Made by a program: the position numbers and the translations under genes. A stretch of 64,000 nt of DNA from Viridibacterium silvisoli (GTDB lineage: Bacteria > Pseudomonadota > Gammaproteobacteria > Burkholderiales > Rhodocyclaceae), in assembly GCF_036017035.1 (NCBI RefSeq), contig NZ_JAYXHS010000003.1, positions 620,001-684,000 on the forward strand, given 5' to 3'. The notes beneath the pieces were generated by a model. The model worked only from the letters and a program-made list of their open reading frames with translations. It ran no database searches and was not told the origin of the DNA. This document shows, piece after piece, positions 7,939 to 17,298 of this stretch (the stretch's first letter is position 1; the number at the start of each line of letters is the position of its first letter).

Positions 7939-9303
7939 CTATGCAGCGGCTTCTTGTGGCTGCAACAGATTCCGGTTGATCGGACGTTGCAGGCCCAGGT
8001 TCTCGCGCAGCGTGCGGCCTTCGTATTCGGTGCGGAACAGGCCGCGACGACGCAGCTCGGGAATCACCAGCTCGATGAAGTCGGTGAGGCTCACCGGCAA
8101 GACTGGCGGCATGATGTTGAAACCGTCAGCCGCGCCCTGCGTGAACCACTCTTCGAGCAGATCGGCAATGCTCGTCGGTGTGCCGACGATCTGCTTGTGA
8201 CCGCGCGCGCCGGCGATACGCAGGTAGAGCTGGCGGATGGTCAGGTTCTCGCGGCGGGCAAGTTCGAACAACAGCACCTGACGGCTCTTGCCGCCGTTCG
8301 AAGGCGGCAGCTCCGGCAACGGGCCGTCGGGGTCGTACTGTGTGAGATCGAAGCCACCAATCATCGACGACAGCAGCGACAAGCCGACCGCCGGCTGGAT
8401 CAGGTCCTGGATCTTCGCGAACTTGTCCTCCGCTTCGTCCTGCGTGCGGCCTACAACGGGAAAGATGCCGGGCATGATCTTCAGCTCGTCGGGGTGACGG
8501 CCGTACTTCACGAGACGGCCTTTGACATCCGCATAGAAGGCCTGCGCGTCGGCCGTCGTCTGGTGCGCGGTGAAGATCACCTCGGCCGTGCGCGCGGCAA
8601 GCTCCTTGCCGGGATCGCTCGAACCCGCCTGCACCTTGACCGGATGACCCTGCACGGGGCGCGCAACGTTGAGCGGACCACGCACCTTGAAATGCTTGCC
8701 CTTGTGATGCAGCGTGTGGAGCTTGTCGGGATCGAAGAAGCGGCCCGCCTCCTGATCGTGCAGGAAGGCATCATCCTCCCAGCTATCCCACAGCCCGGTC
8801 ACGACGTCGATGAACTCCTCGGCGCGCTCGTAGCGGTTGGCGTGGGCGACATGCTCATCGAGACCGAAGTTCTGTGCCTCCGCCTGATTCGCAGAAGTCA
8901 CGAGATTCCAGCCCGCCCGACCGCCCGAGAGATGGTCGAGCGAGGCGAACTTGCGCGCAAGGTGATACGGCTCGTTGTAGGTCGTCGTCACGGTCGCGGT
9001 GAGGCCGATATTGGTCGTCACCGCAGACAATGCGGAGAGCAGCGTGATCGGTTCGAAATGCGCGCCGCGTGCGGAGAGCGACAGCGTCTCCTCGTCCTTG
9101 CCTCCGCCCCACACCGCCGCGCTGTCGGCGAGGAACAGCATGTCGAACTTCGCCGCCTCGGCTGCGAGCGCAATGCGCTTGTAATGCTCGAAGCTGTGGC
9201 CGCCATCGGCCTGCCCTTCGGGATGACGCCATGCCGCGACGTGGTGGCCGGTGGCCGGTATGAAGGCGCCGAGCTTGATCTGGCGTTTCTGGTTCTGACT
9301 CAT
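7939..9303 (-). CDS. LLM-class flavin-dependent monooxygenase (NtaA/SnaA/DszA type)
   Basis: 454 residues, the usual size for the NtaA/SnaA/DszA/SoxA branch of bacterial luciferase-like FMNH2-dependent monooxygenases, which attack sulfones, chelators and related compounds. Seen are the N-terminal LGAFIPATGHHVAAWRHP, FDMLFLADS, the NLVTS block near 145, LDEHVAHANRYERAEEF, and QAGSSDPGKELAART near 240. Activity needs a flavin reductase, which I do not see nearby. Start 9303 (MSQNQ) is chosen because the upstream in-frame part is repeat DNA. Context with SfnB-like and SsuA-like genes suggests organosulfur use. Confidence 0.9.
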   Translation of the reverse strand: MSQNQKRQIKLGAFIPATGHHVAAWRHPEGQADGGHSFEHYKRIALAAEAAKFDMLFLADSAAVWGGGKDEETLSLSARGAHFEPITLLSALSAVTTNIGLTATVTTTYNEPYHLARKFASLDHLSGGRAGWNLVTSANQAEAQNFGLDEHVAHANRYERAEEFIDVVTGLWDSWEDDAFLHDQEAGRFFDPDKLHTLHHKGKHFKVRGPLNVARPVQGHPVKVQAGSSDPGKELAARTAEVIFTAHQTTADAQAFYADVKGRLVKYGRHPDELKIMPGIFPVVGRTQDEAEDKFAKIQDLIQPAVGLSLLSSMIGGFDLTQYDPDGPLPELPPSNGGKSRQVLLFELARRENLTIRQLYLRIAGARGHKQIVGTPTSIADLLEEWFTQGAADGFNIMPPVLPVSLTDFIELVIPELRRRGLFRTEYEGRTLRENLGLQRPINRNLLQPQEAAA

Positions 9304-9333
9304 GTGACTCTCCGATTCGTTCTCACCAACTAT

Positions 9334-9419
9334 GTCATTCCCGCGAAGGCGGGAATCCACTTCTGACCACGAAACTCATCTGTAGCCGCAACGTGGATTC
9401 CCGCGTCGGCGGGAATGAC
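9334..9419. repeat. Pair of inverted 26-bp palindromic repeats
   Basis: GTCATTCCCGCGAAGGCGGGAATCCA at 9334-9359 is followed, inverted, by TGGATTCCCGCGTCGGCGGGAATGAC at 9394-9419. Each is a hairpin, and the two together can form a larger stem with a 34-base loop. The element fills most of the gap between the aldo/keto reductase and the flavin monooxygenase. It is likely a REP-like element. Confidence 0.75.
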
Positions 9420-9428
9420 GATCGGTTC

Positions 9429-10376
9429 TTAAAGTGCCTTGCCGGCAATGCGATCAATCTCTTCCAGCTCTGCCGCGCTCAACAACCAGCCTGCAGCCTT
9501 GACGTTCTGCTCGATCTGCTCGGGTCGGGTTGCGCCCGCAATGACGCTGCTGACTGCGGGGTTGGCGAGCAACCAGCTGAAAGCGAGCTCCAGCAACGAA
9601 TGGTTGCGCTCGCGGGCGAAGGCTTCGAGGCGTTCAACGATGCCCAGGTTGTGTTCGTTGAGAATGCGGTCGGCGCGCGCGCCGTCGCCGGCAAGACGTG
9701 TCCCTGCAGGTGCCGCCTCGCCGCGCTTGTACTTGCCGGTCAGCAGGCCATTGGCCAGCGGGAAGAACGGCAGCAAGCCAATGCCATAAGCATTCAGCGC
9801 CGGCAGCAGCTCGCGTTCGGCATCACGCTTGAGCAGGCTGTACTCGTCCTGGCTGGAGATGAAGCGATGCGTGCCGAGTTCGCGCGCAATGTACTGCGCT
9901 TCCACCACCTGCCAGGCGGGCAGGTTCGAGGCGCCGATGTAGCGCACCTTGCCACTGCGGATGAGATCGTCGAGCGCGCGCAGCGTCTCGTCGATGGGCG
10001 TTGCGGCGTCCGGTCGATGCAGCTGGTACAGATCTATCCAGTCCGTCTTCAAGCGCTTCAGGCTGGCCTCGACCGCACTGACGATGTATTGCCTCGAAGC
10101 CCCCTTCAGGCCCTTCTCTTCGTCGATGACATTGCCGAATTTGGTGGCGATGATCACCTGCTTGCGACGTGCGCCAAGCACCTCGCCGATGATGCTTTCC
10201 GAGCCACCCTTGTTGCCATACACATCGGCGGTATCGAAGAAGTTGATGCCATGTTCGATGGCTGCGTCGATCACCTTGCGCGAAGCCTCGAGGTCGATGC
10301 GCCCGCCGAAATTATTGGCGCCAAGCCCCACGACGGAGACCTTCAGACCTGACTTGCCGAGCGTGCGATAACTCAT
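9429..10376 (-). CDS. Aldo/keto reductase
   Basis: 315 residues, second aldo/keto reductase of the region, related to voltage-gated-K-channel-beta-like and general stress types. The tetrad is visible: Asp about 48 and Tyr about 53 (FFDTADVYG), Lys about 79 (IATKFG) and His about 120 (LYQLHRPD). It carries IGASNLPAW and the late AGATRPEQ cofactor loop. The ATG at 10376 has AAGGAA five bases upstream. It is only distantly similar to the enzyme at 5851. Substrate unknown. Confidence 0.87.
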   Translation of the reverse strand: MSYRTLGKSGLKVSVVGLGANNFGGRIDLEASRKVIDAAIEHGINFFDTADVYGNKGGSESIIGEVLGARRKQVIIATKFGNVIDEEKGLKGASRQYIVSAVEASLKRLKTDWIDLYQLHRPDAATPIDETLRALDDLIRSGKVRYIGASNLPAWQVVEAQYIARELGTHRFISSQDEYSLLKRDAERELLPALNAYGIGLLPFFPLANGLLTGKYKRGEAAPAGTRLAGDGARADRILNEHNLGIVERLEAFARERNHSLLELAFSWLLANPAVSSVIAGATRPEQIEQNVKAAGWLLSAAELEEIDRIAGKAL

Positions 10377-10601
10377 GTGATTTCCTTCACTCCGGAACAT
10401 GGAGTGGACTACTTTGCACATTCCGGGCCAACGCGCTCCCGCGCCCTCTCGCACAGCAGTCGTGGCATTTGCGCCGATCGAATACCAAGCCCTGCTGCTG
10501 CAAACGCAGCATTTTCAGCAAGACTTGCCTGATTCTGCGCAATGCCTCTTTTGCCTGCCGGCGCTGCTACAGTGAGGTCCATCCACGCACGAAGATTCCG
10601 C

Positions 10602-11168
10602 ATGCCTGTCATCACACTCTACGTCGCGCGCCACGGCCAGACGGCGCTCAACCAGCAACGCCGCTTCCAGGGCAGTACCGACGCGCCGCTGGACGCCGAA
10701 GGCCTGGCACAAGCCGAGGCGCTGGCACAGCGCCTGCCCCCGGACATCACGCGCATCGTCGCCTCGCCCATGTTGCGCGCACGCCAGACGGCCGAATGCG
10801 TCGCACGTGCACGCGGGCTGGCGGTGAGCTTGATGGAGACCTTCTGCGAGCGCGACTACGGTGTGTTCGAAGGACTCAACCGCGAGGACATCGAGGCGCA
10901 GTACGCCGAGATCTGGCAACGCAAGATCGTGCAGCAGTGGGACGATGCACCGCCCGGCGGCGAATCGATGCGCCAGGTGCGCACGCGGGTCGAAGCAGGC
11001 CTCGCGCAGCTGTGCGAGACGCACGCGGGCGAGACGGTGCTGCTGGTCGCGCACGGCTTCATCGCGCGCATGCTGCACTGGCTGCTGAATGACCTACCGG
11101 AAGAACAGATCCACGCCCAGACCATGCTGGGCAATGCCGAGTTCGAGCGCTACCTGATCGAGCGTTGA
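10602..11168 (+). CDS. Histidine phosphatase family protein (phosphoglycerate mutase-like)
   Basis: 188 residues. The RHG motif (VARHGQTALNQQ) near residue 10 gives the phosphorylated His. The second His is in LLVAHGFIARML near residue 148, and CERDYGVFEG carries the acidic catalytic residue. The length and motifs fit small broad-specificity phosphatases such as CobC/GpmB-like proteins rather than true glycolytic mutases. The start was chosen at the conserved MPVITLYVARHG. It lies divergently from the aldo/keto reductase and 43 bp before the DUF72 gene. Confidence 0.85.
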   Translation: MPVITLYVARHGQTALNQQRRFQGSTDAPLDAEGLAQAEALAQRLPPDITRIVASPMLRARQTAECVARARGLAVSLMETFCERDYGVFEGLNREDIEAQYAEIWQRKIVQQWDDAPPGGESMRQVRTRVEAGLAQLCETHAGETVLLVAHGFIARMLHWLLNDLPEEQIHAQTMLGNAEFERYLIER

Positions 11169-11211
11169 AGCCAGCCCGCGAACCGGCAGACAACGGGAGC
11201 GCACGGAGGAC

Positions 11212-12204
11212 ATGACGATGACGACGCACAGGAAGAAAACGGCACCGGACGCCCGCATGCAGAAGCATGTACGGATCGGCATCTCGGGCTGGAAGTACGA
11301 ACCGTGGCGCGGCAACTTCTACCCCGAAGCACTGACGCAGAAAGACGAACTGGCCTACGCCTCGCACGCCCTGCCCACCATCGAGATCAACAGCACCTTC
11401 TACGGTCTCAGGACGCCAGCCAACTTTGCCAGCTGGTATGCCGACACGCCGGCGGATTTCGTCTTCAGCGTGAAGGCCTCACAGCGCATCACCCATCGCA
11501 GCGGGCTGAAGGGTGTGGAAGCGCCGATCGCGCGCTTTCTCGCCTCGGGCCTGTTCGAGCTGAAGGAGAAACTCGGGCCCATCCTGTGGCAGTTTCCGCC
11601 GTGGCTGCAGTTCGACGCGGCGCGCTTCGAAGCCTTCCTCGCGCTGCTACCGCATGACACCACCGACGCCCATGCCTTCATCGCGAAGCATCTACCGGGC
11701 GACCACGCAGAGGTAGCGGAGAAACACCGCTTGCGCCACGCCATCGAGGTGCGCCACGAGAGCTTCGTCGATCCTTCCTTCATCGCCCTGCTGCGCAAGT
11801 ACAAGGCAGCGCTCGTGGTCGCGGACACGGGCGGAAAGTGGCCGGAGTTCGGCGATGTGTGCACCGACTTTCTCTACCTGCGCCTGCACGGTGCGGCAGA
11901 TCTGTATCACAGCAACTACATCGGCAAGGTGATCGACACCTGGGCCGCACGCATCCACGCCTGGTACGAAGGCAGGCAGCCCGACGACATGCCCGTCATC
12001 AGCGGCACCGCAGCGCCCGCACGCGTGCATCGCGACGTGTTCTGCTACTTCGACAACACCGAGAAGGTCAATGCGCCGCGCAATGCGCTCAGCATGCTCG
12101 GGAAACTGGGCATCCCGCAGACGAACGATTTCGAGCCACGGCCGTCGCGTGGCGCAAGGGCGGCAAAGGCTGCGAACACCGCCAGTACCGCGAAGACGGG
12201 TTAG
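11212..12204 (+). CDS. DUF72 (YecE-like) protein
   Basis: 330 residues. The family signature is clear: IGISGWKYEPWRGNFYPE at the start, TIEINSTFYGLR, FVFSVKASQRITH, LGPILWQFPPW, EVRHESF and LYLRLHG. DUF72 proteins have a TIM-barrel-like fold related to endonuclease IV, and their function is unknown. A lysine- and alanine-rich tail follows the domain. The stop overlaps by 4 bp the stop of the convergent HAD gene at 12201. Confidence 0.9.
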   Translation: MTMTTHRKKTAPDARMQKHVRIGISGWKYEPWRGNFYPEALTQKDELAYASHALPTIEINSTFYGLRTPANFASWYADTPADFVFSVKASQRITHRSGLKGVEAPIARFLASGLFELKEKLGPILWQFPPWLQFDAARFEAFLALLPHDTTDAHAFIAKHLPGDHAEVAEKHRLRHAIEVRHESFVDPSFIALLRKYKAALVVADTGGKWPEFGDVCTDFLYLRLHGAADLYHSNYIGKVIDTWAARIHAWYEGRQPDDMPVISGTAAPARVHRDVFCYFDNTEKVNAPRNALSMLGKLGIPQTNDFEPRPSRGARAAKAANTASTAKTG

Positions 12205-12914
12205 GCTTCGATCAGTGGATCGTGCACCTGCGGGTTGGGTGCAAGATCGCGCAGGTCGTTGGCGAGGATGTGGTCGATGAGTTCCGTCACGCCCGCGCCG
12301 CGCTCGCCCTGCGTGATCAGGTCAACATTGGCCTTGAGTGCGGGCAACGCGTTCGCGACGGCCACCGAAAAACCGCACCGACGCACGAATGCATGGTCGT
12401 TCTCGGCATCGCCCACGCCGACGACATGTTCCGGGGAAACCTCCAGTTCGTGCAGGGCGGCGGCAAGGCCGGTGGCCTTGGTCACATTGGCAGGCAGTGC
12501 CATCACGGCCCCCTTGTTGAAGATGACGTGCCACTCCATGCCCAGGTCGCGAATGGCTGAAAGCACGACGTGTTCGTGCGGCTCGAAGGTGGCGACGACC
12601 GAGTGCCCCACTGATACGCCGACGTTTTGCTCCGCCAGCCGGTCGAGAAACGCCTGGGGCGGTGCCGCTGCCAGCGCACGCACCTCGTCTGTCGCAGGAC
12701 AGAATGTAACGGCACCATTCTCGGCGACGATGTAGTCAAACAACGCGTGATGATGGAAGACCCGTGCGAGATCGGGTAATTCACGCCCGGTCACCATGAT
12801 GAGTCGCCGGCCGGACGCGCGCAGTCGCTGCAGTGCGTCGAGCGTGGCATCGTCTACCGCGCCGTCCTTGGCCAGCGTACCGTCGTAGTCGGTTGCGAGT
12901 ATCTGGTATTGCAT
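12201..12914 (-). CDS. HAD-superfamily phosphatase (Cof/IIB type)
   Basis: 237 residues. Motif I is DYDGTL near residue 9 with both catalytic Asp, motif II is VTGRE near 42, and motif IV is GDAENDHAF near 178. The cap region between about 85 and 160 is of the C2B kind. Substrates of this group are sugar phosphates such as trehalose- or sucrose-phosphate. A strong GGGAGG ribosome binding site marks the start at 12914. It follows the polyphosphate-glucokinase-like gene by 52 bp on the same strand, so the two may act on the same sugar phosphate pool. Confidence 0.82.
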   Translation of the reverse strand: MQYQILATDYDGTLAKDGAVDDATLDALQRLRASGRRLIMVTGRELPDLARVFHHHALFDYIVAENGAVTFCPATDEVRALAAAPPQAFLDRLAEQNVGVSVGHSVVATFEPHEHVVLSAIRDLGMEWHVIFNKGAVMALPANVTKATGLAAALHELEVSPEHVVGVGDAENDHAFVRRCGFSVAVANALPALKANVDLITQGERGAGVTELIDHILANDLRDLAPNPQVHDPLIEA

Positions 12915-12966
12915 GCGTCGAACCTCCCTTCTGTGCTTCTCGATGAACACGTCGATGCAGGCGTGC

Positions 12967-13662
12967 TCAGAGCACGGACCACATGCGCGTTGCCGAACCG
13001 TCGTGATGCTTCACGCCGTCTTCCCACAAGCGCATCCCGCCGGTGAAGGCATCTTCATTGCCGCCACGCAGCGCTCCTTCGGGCAAAGGATCGACCAGGT
13101 CGGCATTGCCTCCGCCGAGCAGGACATAGTCGGCACACACCGCGTTGCGCAATCGCACGGTGGCCTCATCGAGCACCTTCATCCAGGCTGCATGACCGTA
13201 GCGCTCGCGCCCTGCCCGCCCCAGTCGCCCCCACAGCATCGCGCCCCTGTAGGGCAGGCCACCGAGTTCGAGCGGAACGACGATGGAGTTGGCGACGAGC
13301 GCGGAGCCCAGGCCGGTGCCGAGTCCGAGAAAGAGCATCCGCCCGCCGGCATATCCGCCCAGCGCCTGCAGGATGGCGTCGTTGACGATGAGGGTCGGGC
13401 GGCCGAAGGCGGTCTGGAAGTCGTGGCCGACCCAGCCGTTGCCGAGGTTGCCGGGCTCCTCCGTGGGCCCATGCGGGCCGATGCGCCCGGGAAACCCGAC
13501 CGAGACGACATCGAAGCGCCAACCGGCGATGTGCTCGCGAACGCCGGCCATGAAGGCCTGCGGAGTCAGCTCGGGGCCGGATGCGAAGCGCTTCACATCG
13601 CGCGTCGATGAGAGGAACAACTTGACCGAACTGCCGCCGATATCGATGACAAGCACATCCAT
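12967..13662 (-). CDS. ROK-like polyphosphate glucokinase homologue
   Basis: 231 residues. The N-terminal phosphate loop reads VLVIDIGGSSVKLFL. GFPGRIGPHG, LGNGW, NDAILQALG near residue 120 and LGLGTGLGSALV near 138 match the ROK/polyphosphate glucokinase fold, which phosphorylates glucose using polyphosphate or ATP. The protein is slightly short for PPGK (usually about 250), and it lacks the usual zinc-binding ROK motif. Its neighbour is the HAD sugar-phosphatase-like gene. A ribosome binding site AGGA lies 5 bases upstream. Confidence 0.75.
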   Translation of the reverse strand: MDVLVIDIGGSSVKLFLSSTRDVKRFASGPELTPQAFMAGVREHIAGWRFDVVSVGFPGRIGPHGPTEEPGNLGNGWVGHDFQTAFGRPTLIVNDAILQALGGYAGGRMLFLGLGTGLGSALVANSIVVPLELGGLPYRGAMLWGRLGRAGRERYGHAAWMKVLDEATVRLRNAVCADYVLLGGGNADLVDPLPEGALRGGNEDAFTGGMRLWEDGVKHHDGSATRMWSVL

Positions 13663-13979
13663 GGCTGGTCCTCAGCGCTTTCGCGCATGCTGGCAGGGCC
13701 AGCCCGCCACGTCGCTCGAGGTCGGCCCGTCGCCGTGGCGATTCGCGCCGGGGAATCCAGGCAGCTCCCGACTCCGGGGCCTTGCGTCACGACTCTGCAT
13801 GCTGTCTCCATCGGGTGGTGGTGTTCCCTCCCGATGCGACTACTCGAGTCATGCGCGAGCTCAGGCTTTCCGGGCGGGGTCCTGAGCTGCGTCGCAAGCC
13901 GCGGTCCACCCGACGCTATCCCCTTCAGGCACCTTGCTGGCAATAGTCTGGTGCGCTGGCGAACACGCCGCGCGGGCGC
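13663..13979. other. Intergenic region without a convincing gene
   Basis: 317 bp between two leftward genes. Short open frames on both strands look like artefacts of the high GC content. It should hold the promoter of the kinase/phosphatase pair, but I see no clear -35/-10, operator or riboswitch. Confidence 0.4.
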
Positions 13980-15155
13980 TCAGCTATAGAAACTCGGCGC
14001 TGGCACCTCACCCGTCACCAGCCAGCGCCCGAGGTCGCGTTTCTTGTAGTCGACCGGGTCATGCAGGGTGTGCGTGCGCAAATTGCGCCAGTAGCGGTCG
14101 AAGCCGAGCTTTGCGTTGGTGGCGCGTGCCCCCATCTGTTCGAAGATGCCGTTGGTGATATCGAGACCCACACGCGTCGCCAGGATCTTGGCTTCGGCTA
14201 CGTCGATGGCGACTGCCCCGCGCTCATCAGCCGTGATGTCTTCGGCCTTCTGCCACAGCTTGTCGAAATGCGTCGCGGCATCATCGGCAAGGCGTGTCGC
14301 AGCCTTCAGGTCGACCCAGAATTCCGCATAGCGCTGCAGCAGGTAGGGATCATCCCCCGCGGCCTGCACGCCGCTCCACGGCCAGGGTCGCGCGACCGTG
14401 CGCGTATGGTCGAGCGCGGCTTCGAGCGCCCCGCGTGCGATGCCGAGGTAGAGATTGACGAGGATCAGCTGCGCCAGCGTCGGGCGCAGCGTCGAGAAAG
14501 GCGTTGAGAGCGGCCCCGGCGGACCGAGCACTTCGTCGCTGGTGACGAAGAGATTGCTGAACGCAACCGTGCCGCTGTCGGTCTGGCGCTGACCCATATT
14601 GTCCCAGTCATCGCGGATGTCGATGCCTTCGCGATTGCTCTCGATGCCGGCGACGATGAGACCCTTTCCATCTTCACGCAATGCCGAAAGCATGATGCGG
14701 TCCGAATCGCGCGAGCCGGAACAGAAACCCTTGACGCCATCGATGCGGAAACCGTCGTCGGCTGCCTGCGCGACGACCTGGTTATTCACTGCGTTCATGG
14801 CGTTGCCCCAGAACCAGTTTTCACGCGCCGTACCACCGAGCAACGCGGCTTGCTGCTGCGGATTGGCGAACAGGCGCACGGTGGCGAGCTGCAGATGCTG
14901 GAAGGCGAAGAGGTGGGCCAGCGAGCTATCCACCTCGGCAATGCGGCGCACGATGTGCAGCACGGTATTCCACGTTGCGCCATCACCGCCATGTTCGCGC
15001 GGCACGCTGATCGTCAGCAGGCCGGATGCGCGCAGCAGGTCGCGCTCGTGTTTCGCGGTGCCACCCTGACGATCGCGCTCGATAGCAGTGCTGGCGAATT
15101 CCCGGGCCAGCTTCTCGACGCGATCTGCGTAATCGGAATGAACGCTCTGGGGCAT
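13980..15155 (-). CDS. SfnB/DszC-like acyl-CoA-dehydrogenase-fold flavoprotein
   Basis: 391 residues, the acyl-CoA dehydrogenase fold without an obvious catalytic Glu. Typical parts are VPREHGGDGATW, the flavin-binding segment KGFCSGSRDSDR, the middle LVNLYLGIARGALEAAL, and the ending HDPVDYKKRDLG found in DszC/SfnB-type monooxygenases. These oxidise sulfur or other heteroatom compounds using reduced flavin. It lies 98 bp after the SsuC-like permease, on the same strand, which supports import and oxidation of an organosulfur compound. Exact substrate unknown. Confidence 0.85.
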   Translation of the reverse strand: MPQSVHSDYADRVEKLAREFASTAIERDRQGGTAKHERDLLRASGLLTISVPREHGGDGATWNTVLHIVRRIAEVDSSLAHLFAFQHLQLATVRLFANPQQQAALLGGTARENWFWGNAMNAVNNQVVAQAADDGFRIDGVKGFCSGSRDSDRIMLSALREDGKGLIVAGIESNREGIDIRDDWDNMGQRQTDSGTVAFSNLFVTSDEVLGPPGPLSTPFSTLRPTLAQLILVNLYLGIARGALEAALDHTRTVARPWPWSGVQAAGDDPYLLQRYAEFWVDLKAATRLADDAATHFDKLWQKAEDITADERGAVAIDVAEAKILATRVGLDITNGIFEQMGARATNAKLGFDRYWRNLRTHTLHDPVDYKKRDLGRWLVTGEVPAPSFYS

Positions 15156-15252
15156 GATGAATCCTTGAAATGAAGCGGCGGCACGCGACGTGCCGCGGAG
15201 GCGTCAATCTATACCGATGGGCGCAGCATGGCAGCGCCCTTTCGGGCTATGG

Positions 15253-16158
15253 CTAGCGGGTATTGCCGAGCGTGTCGCGCGTACCGACGCAGGCGATCTC
15301 GAGGTAGCGCAAGGCTTCGTCGGTGAGCTTGCCGAGAATCGCCAGCACGAGGATGGCGACCAGCACGAGGTCGGGGCGGCTCGTCTCGCGACCATCGGTG
15401 AGCAAGTAACCCAGGCCCTTGCTCGCCGCGATGAGCTCGGCGGCCACCATGAACATCCACGCCAGACTCAACCCTGAGCGCAGGCCCGTGAAGAGTTGCG
15501 GCAGGGATGCAGGCAGGATCACGCGCCGCACGAGACCGATGCGCGAGAAGCCGTACACCTTGCCCAGCTCGACCCATCTGCGGTCCACGTTGTGCACACC
15601 GGATACGACATTCACATACACGGGAAAAAATGCACCGATGGCGATCAGTGCGATCTTCGGCGACTCGTCGATACCGAGCCACAACAACAGCAGCGGCACC
15701 CAGGCCAGAGAGGGAATCGCACGCAAGCCCTGGAAGCTTGGTTCAAGCAATGCTTCGAGACGACGACTGAAACCAACCGCTGCGCCGAGCACGATGGCCA
15801 GCACGGCACCGAGGACGAAGCCGGCCAGCACGCGCAGGCCACTGGCACCGATGTGCTTCCACAGATCACCGCCTGCGAGTTGCCACAGCGATTCGAACAC
15901 ATCGCTGGGCGCTGGCAGCAGGTTGCGCGCGATCCAGCCGTTCTGCACAACCACTTCGAGAATGCCGAAGACGCCCAGCGGCAGGAGTAGTCCCGCCGCT
16001 TGCCAGCGCAACAGATCGTTGCGCCGCCTCGATTTCGAGACGTGCTCCACCTCATTGGCGAGCATGGCAGTAGCGGGTTCCGTAGTGAGCTCAAGCACGG
16101 CCCGGCCGCGCCGGTTCAAACCGGCGTTCAAGCCTCGGCTGAGTTCAGCCTGACTCAT
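15253..16158 (-). CDS. SsuC-like ABC transporter permease
   Basis: 301 residues with a hydrophilic N-terminal tail of about 50 residues and six membrane segments. The EAA loop that contacts the ATPase is seen in ELGKVYGFSRIGLVRRVILPASLP. The family imports aliphatic sulfonates, taurine, nitrate or similar compounds. Its ATG overlaps the stop of the upstream binding-protein gene by 4 bp, showing translational coupling. No cognate ATPase gene is in this cluster, so it must borrow one. Confidence 0.88.
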   Translation of the reverse strand: MSQAELSRGLNAGLNRRGRAVLELTTEPATAMLANEVEHVSKSRRRNDLLRWQAAGLLLPLGVFGILEVVVQNGWIARNLLPAPSDVFESLWQLAGGDLWKHIGASGLRVLAGFVLGAVLAIVLGAAVGFSRRLEALLEPSFQGLRAIPSLAWVPLLLLWLGIDESPKIALIAIGAFFPVYVNVVSGVHNVDRRWVELGKVYGFSRIGLVRRVILPASLPQLFTGLRSGLSLAWMFMVAAELIAASKGLGYLLTDGRETSRPDLVLVAILVLAILGKLTDEALRYLEIACVGTRDTLGNTR

Positions 16159-17159
16159 GGCAACTTGCGTGGATCAGCCTTGGTAGCGATAACCGACTTG
16201 GCGAAGTTGGCATCCACCAGATCACCGATGACCTTGTTCAGGTCGGTACCTGGCTTGACCAGTTCTTCTTCAAGCAGGATCGGTGCAGCAGCGCGCAATG
16301 CGTCGATGTGCTCCTTGCCTGGTTGCGGGTTGCTGAAGTCCGTGCGTTCCTTGAGTTGCAGCAATGCCACGCCGAGCGGCAGCTTGGCTTCTTCGGAGAG
16401 GATCTTCGCCGCCTCGACAGGGTTCTGCTGGATCCAGGCACGTGCCTTCTCATAGACCTTGATGACGCGCTTCAGCTCGTTCGGATTCTTGCTGTAGAAG
16501 CTCTCGCTGGCATTGAGGAAGCCGTAGGTGTTGAACGCCACGTTGCGATAGATGAGCTTCGCGCCATCCTCGATTTCCGATGCGGCCATGAAGGGGTCAA
16601 GACCCGCCCACGCGTCAACGTTCTTCTGCGCCAGTGCGACGCGGCCATCGGCGTGCTGCAGATTGACGTGCTCGATGTCCGACTTCTTCAGGCCCACCGT
16701 GTGCAGCGAGCGCAGCAGGAACAGGTAAGGATCAGTGCCCTTGGTGGCGGCGACCTTCTTGCCCTTGAGATCCTTCAGCGACTTGATCGGCGAATCCTTC
16801 GGCACAACCAGCGCGGTCCATTCAGGACGCGAGAAAATGTAGACGGCCTTGATGGGGTTGCCATTGGCGCGCGACAGCACAGCCGCCAGCCCAGCGGTGG
16901 AACCGACATCGATGGCACCGCTGTTCAGGTATTCCAGCGCGCGGTTACTGCCGGCGCTGAGCACCCATTTGACGTCCGTGCCCTTGAACTCTTCTTCGAG
17001 CCAGCCCTTGCGTTTGATGACGAGACTGGATGGCGAGTAGTAGGCGTAGTCGACCTTCAGCTCCTTGAGCGGCGCGCCCTGCGCGAAGGCCGAAGCAGAC
17101 AGCACGAGGCCGGCGATCAGCCCAGCAAGCTTAGTTGCGTACCGTGTGGCGTATGACAT
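16155..17159 (-). CDS. SsuA-like periplasmic substrate-binding protein
   Basis: 334 residues with a signal peptide (cleavage near ASAFAQ, residue 26). It is an NMT1/SsuA-type binding protein: YAYYSPSSLVIKRKGWLEEEF, ALEYLNSGAIDVGSTAG and the hinge segment LKGKKVAATKGTDPYLFL are typical of proteins that bring sulfonates and related small molecules to an inner-membrane ABC permease. It is the first gene of the leftward binding protein, permease and SfnB-like series. Confidence 0.9.
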   Translation of the reverse strand: MSYATRYATKLAGLIAGLVLSASAFAQGAPLKELKVDYAYYSPSSLVIKRKGWLEEEFKGTDVKWVLSAGSNRALEYLNSGAIDVGSTAGLAAVLSRANGNPIKAVYIFSRPEWTALVVPKDSPIKSLKDLKGKKVAATKGTDPYLFLLRSLHTVGLKKSDIEHVNLQHADGRVALAQKNVDAWAGLDPFMAASEIEDGAKLIYRNVAFNTYGFLNASESFYSKNPNELKRVIKVYEKARAWIQQNPVEAAKILSEEAKLPLGVALLQLKERTDFSNPQPGKEHIDALRAAAPILLEEELVKPGTDLNKVIGDLVDANFAKSVIATKADPRKLP

Positions 17160-17298
17160 CGTTGTTCTCTCTTGTAGATATGTCTTGAAGAGAGGAGATT
17201 TTATTGATGCAGGTCAGGACGGCTAACCACGAAAATCTGATATCGAAATAGATGTTGTTGCAATCGGCGAGCACAGCGGGAGGTGCCCGCGACGCTCA

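Noticed and set aside
13663..13979. Possible riboswitch or small RNA in a 317-bp gap
   Set aside because: No recognisable class-defining motif or stable conserved stem was found by eye.
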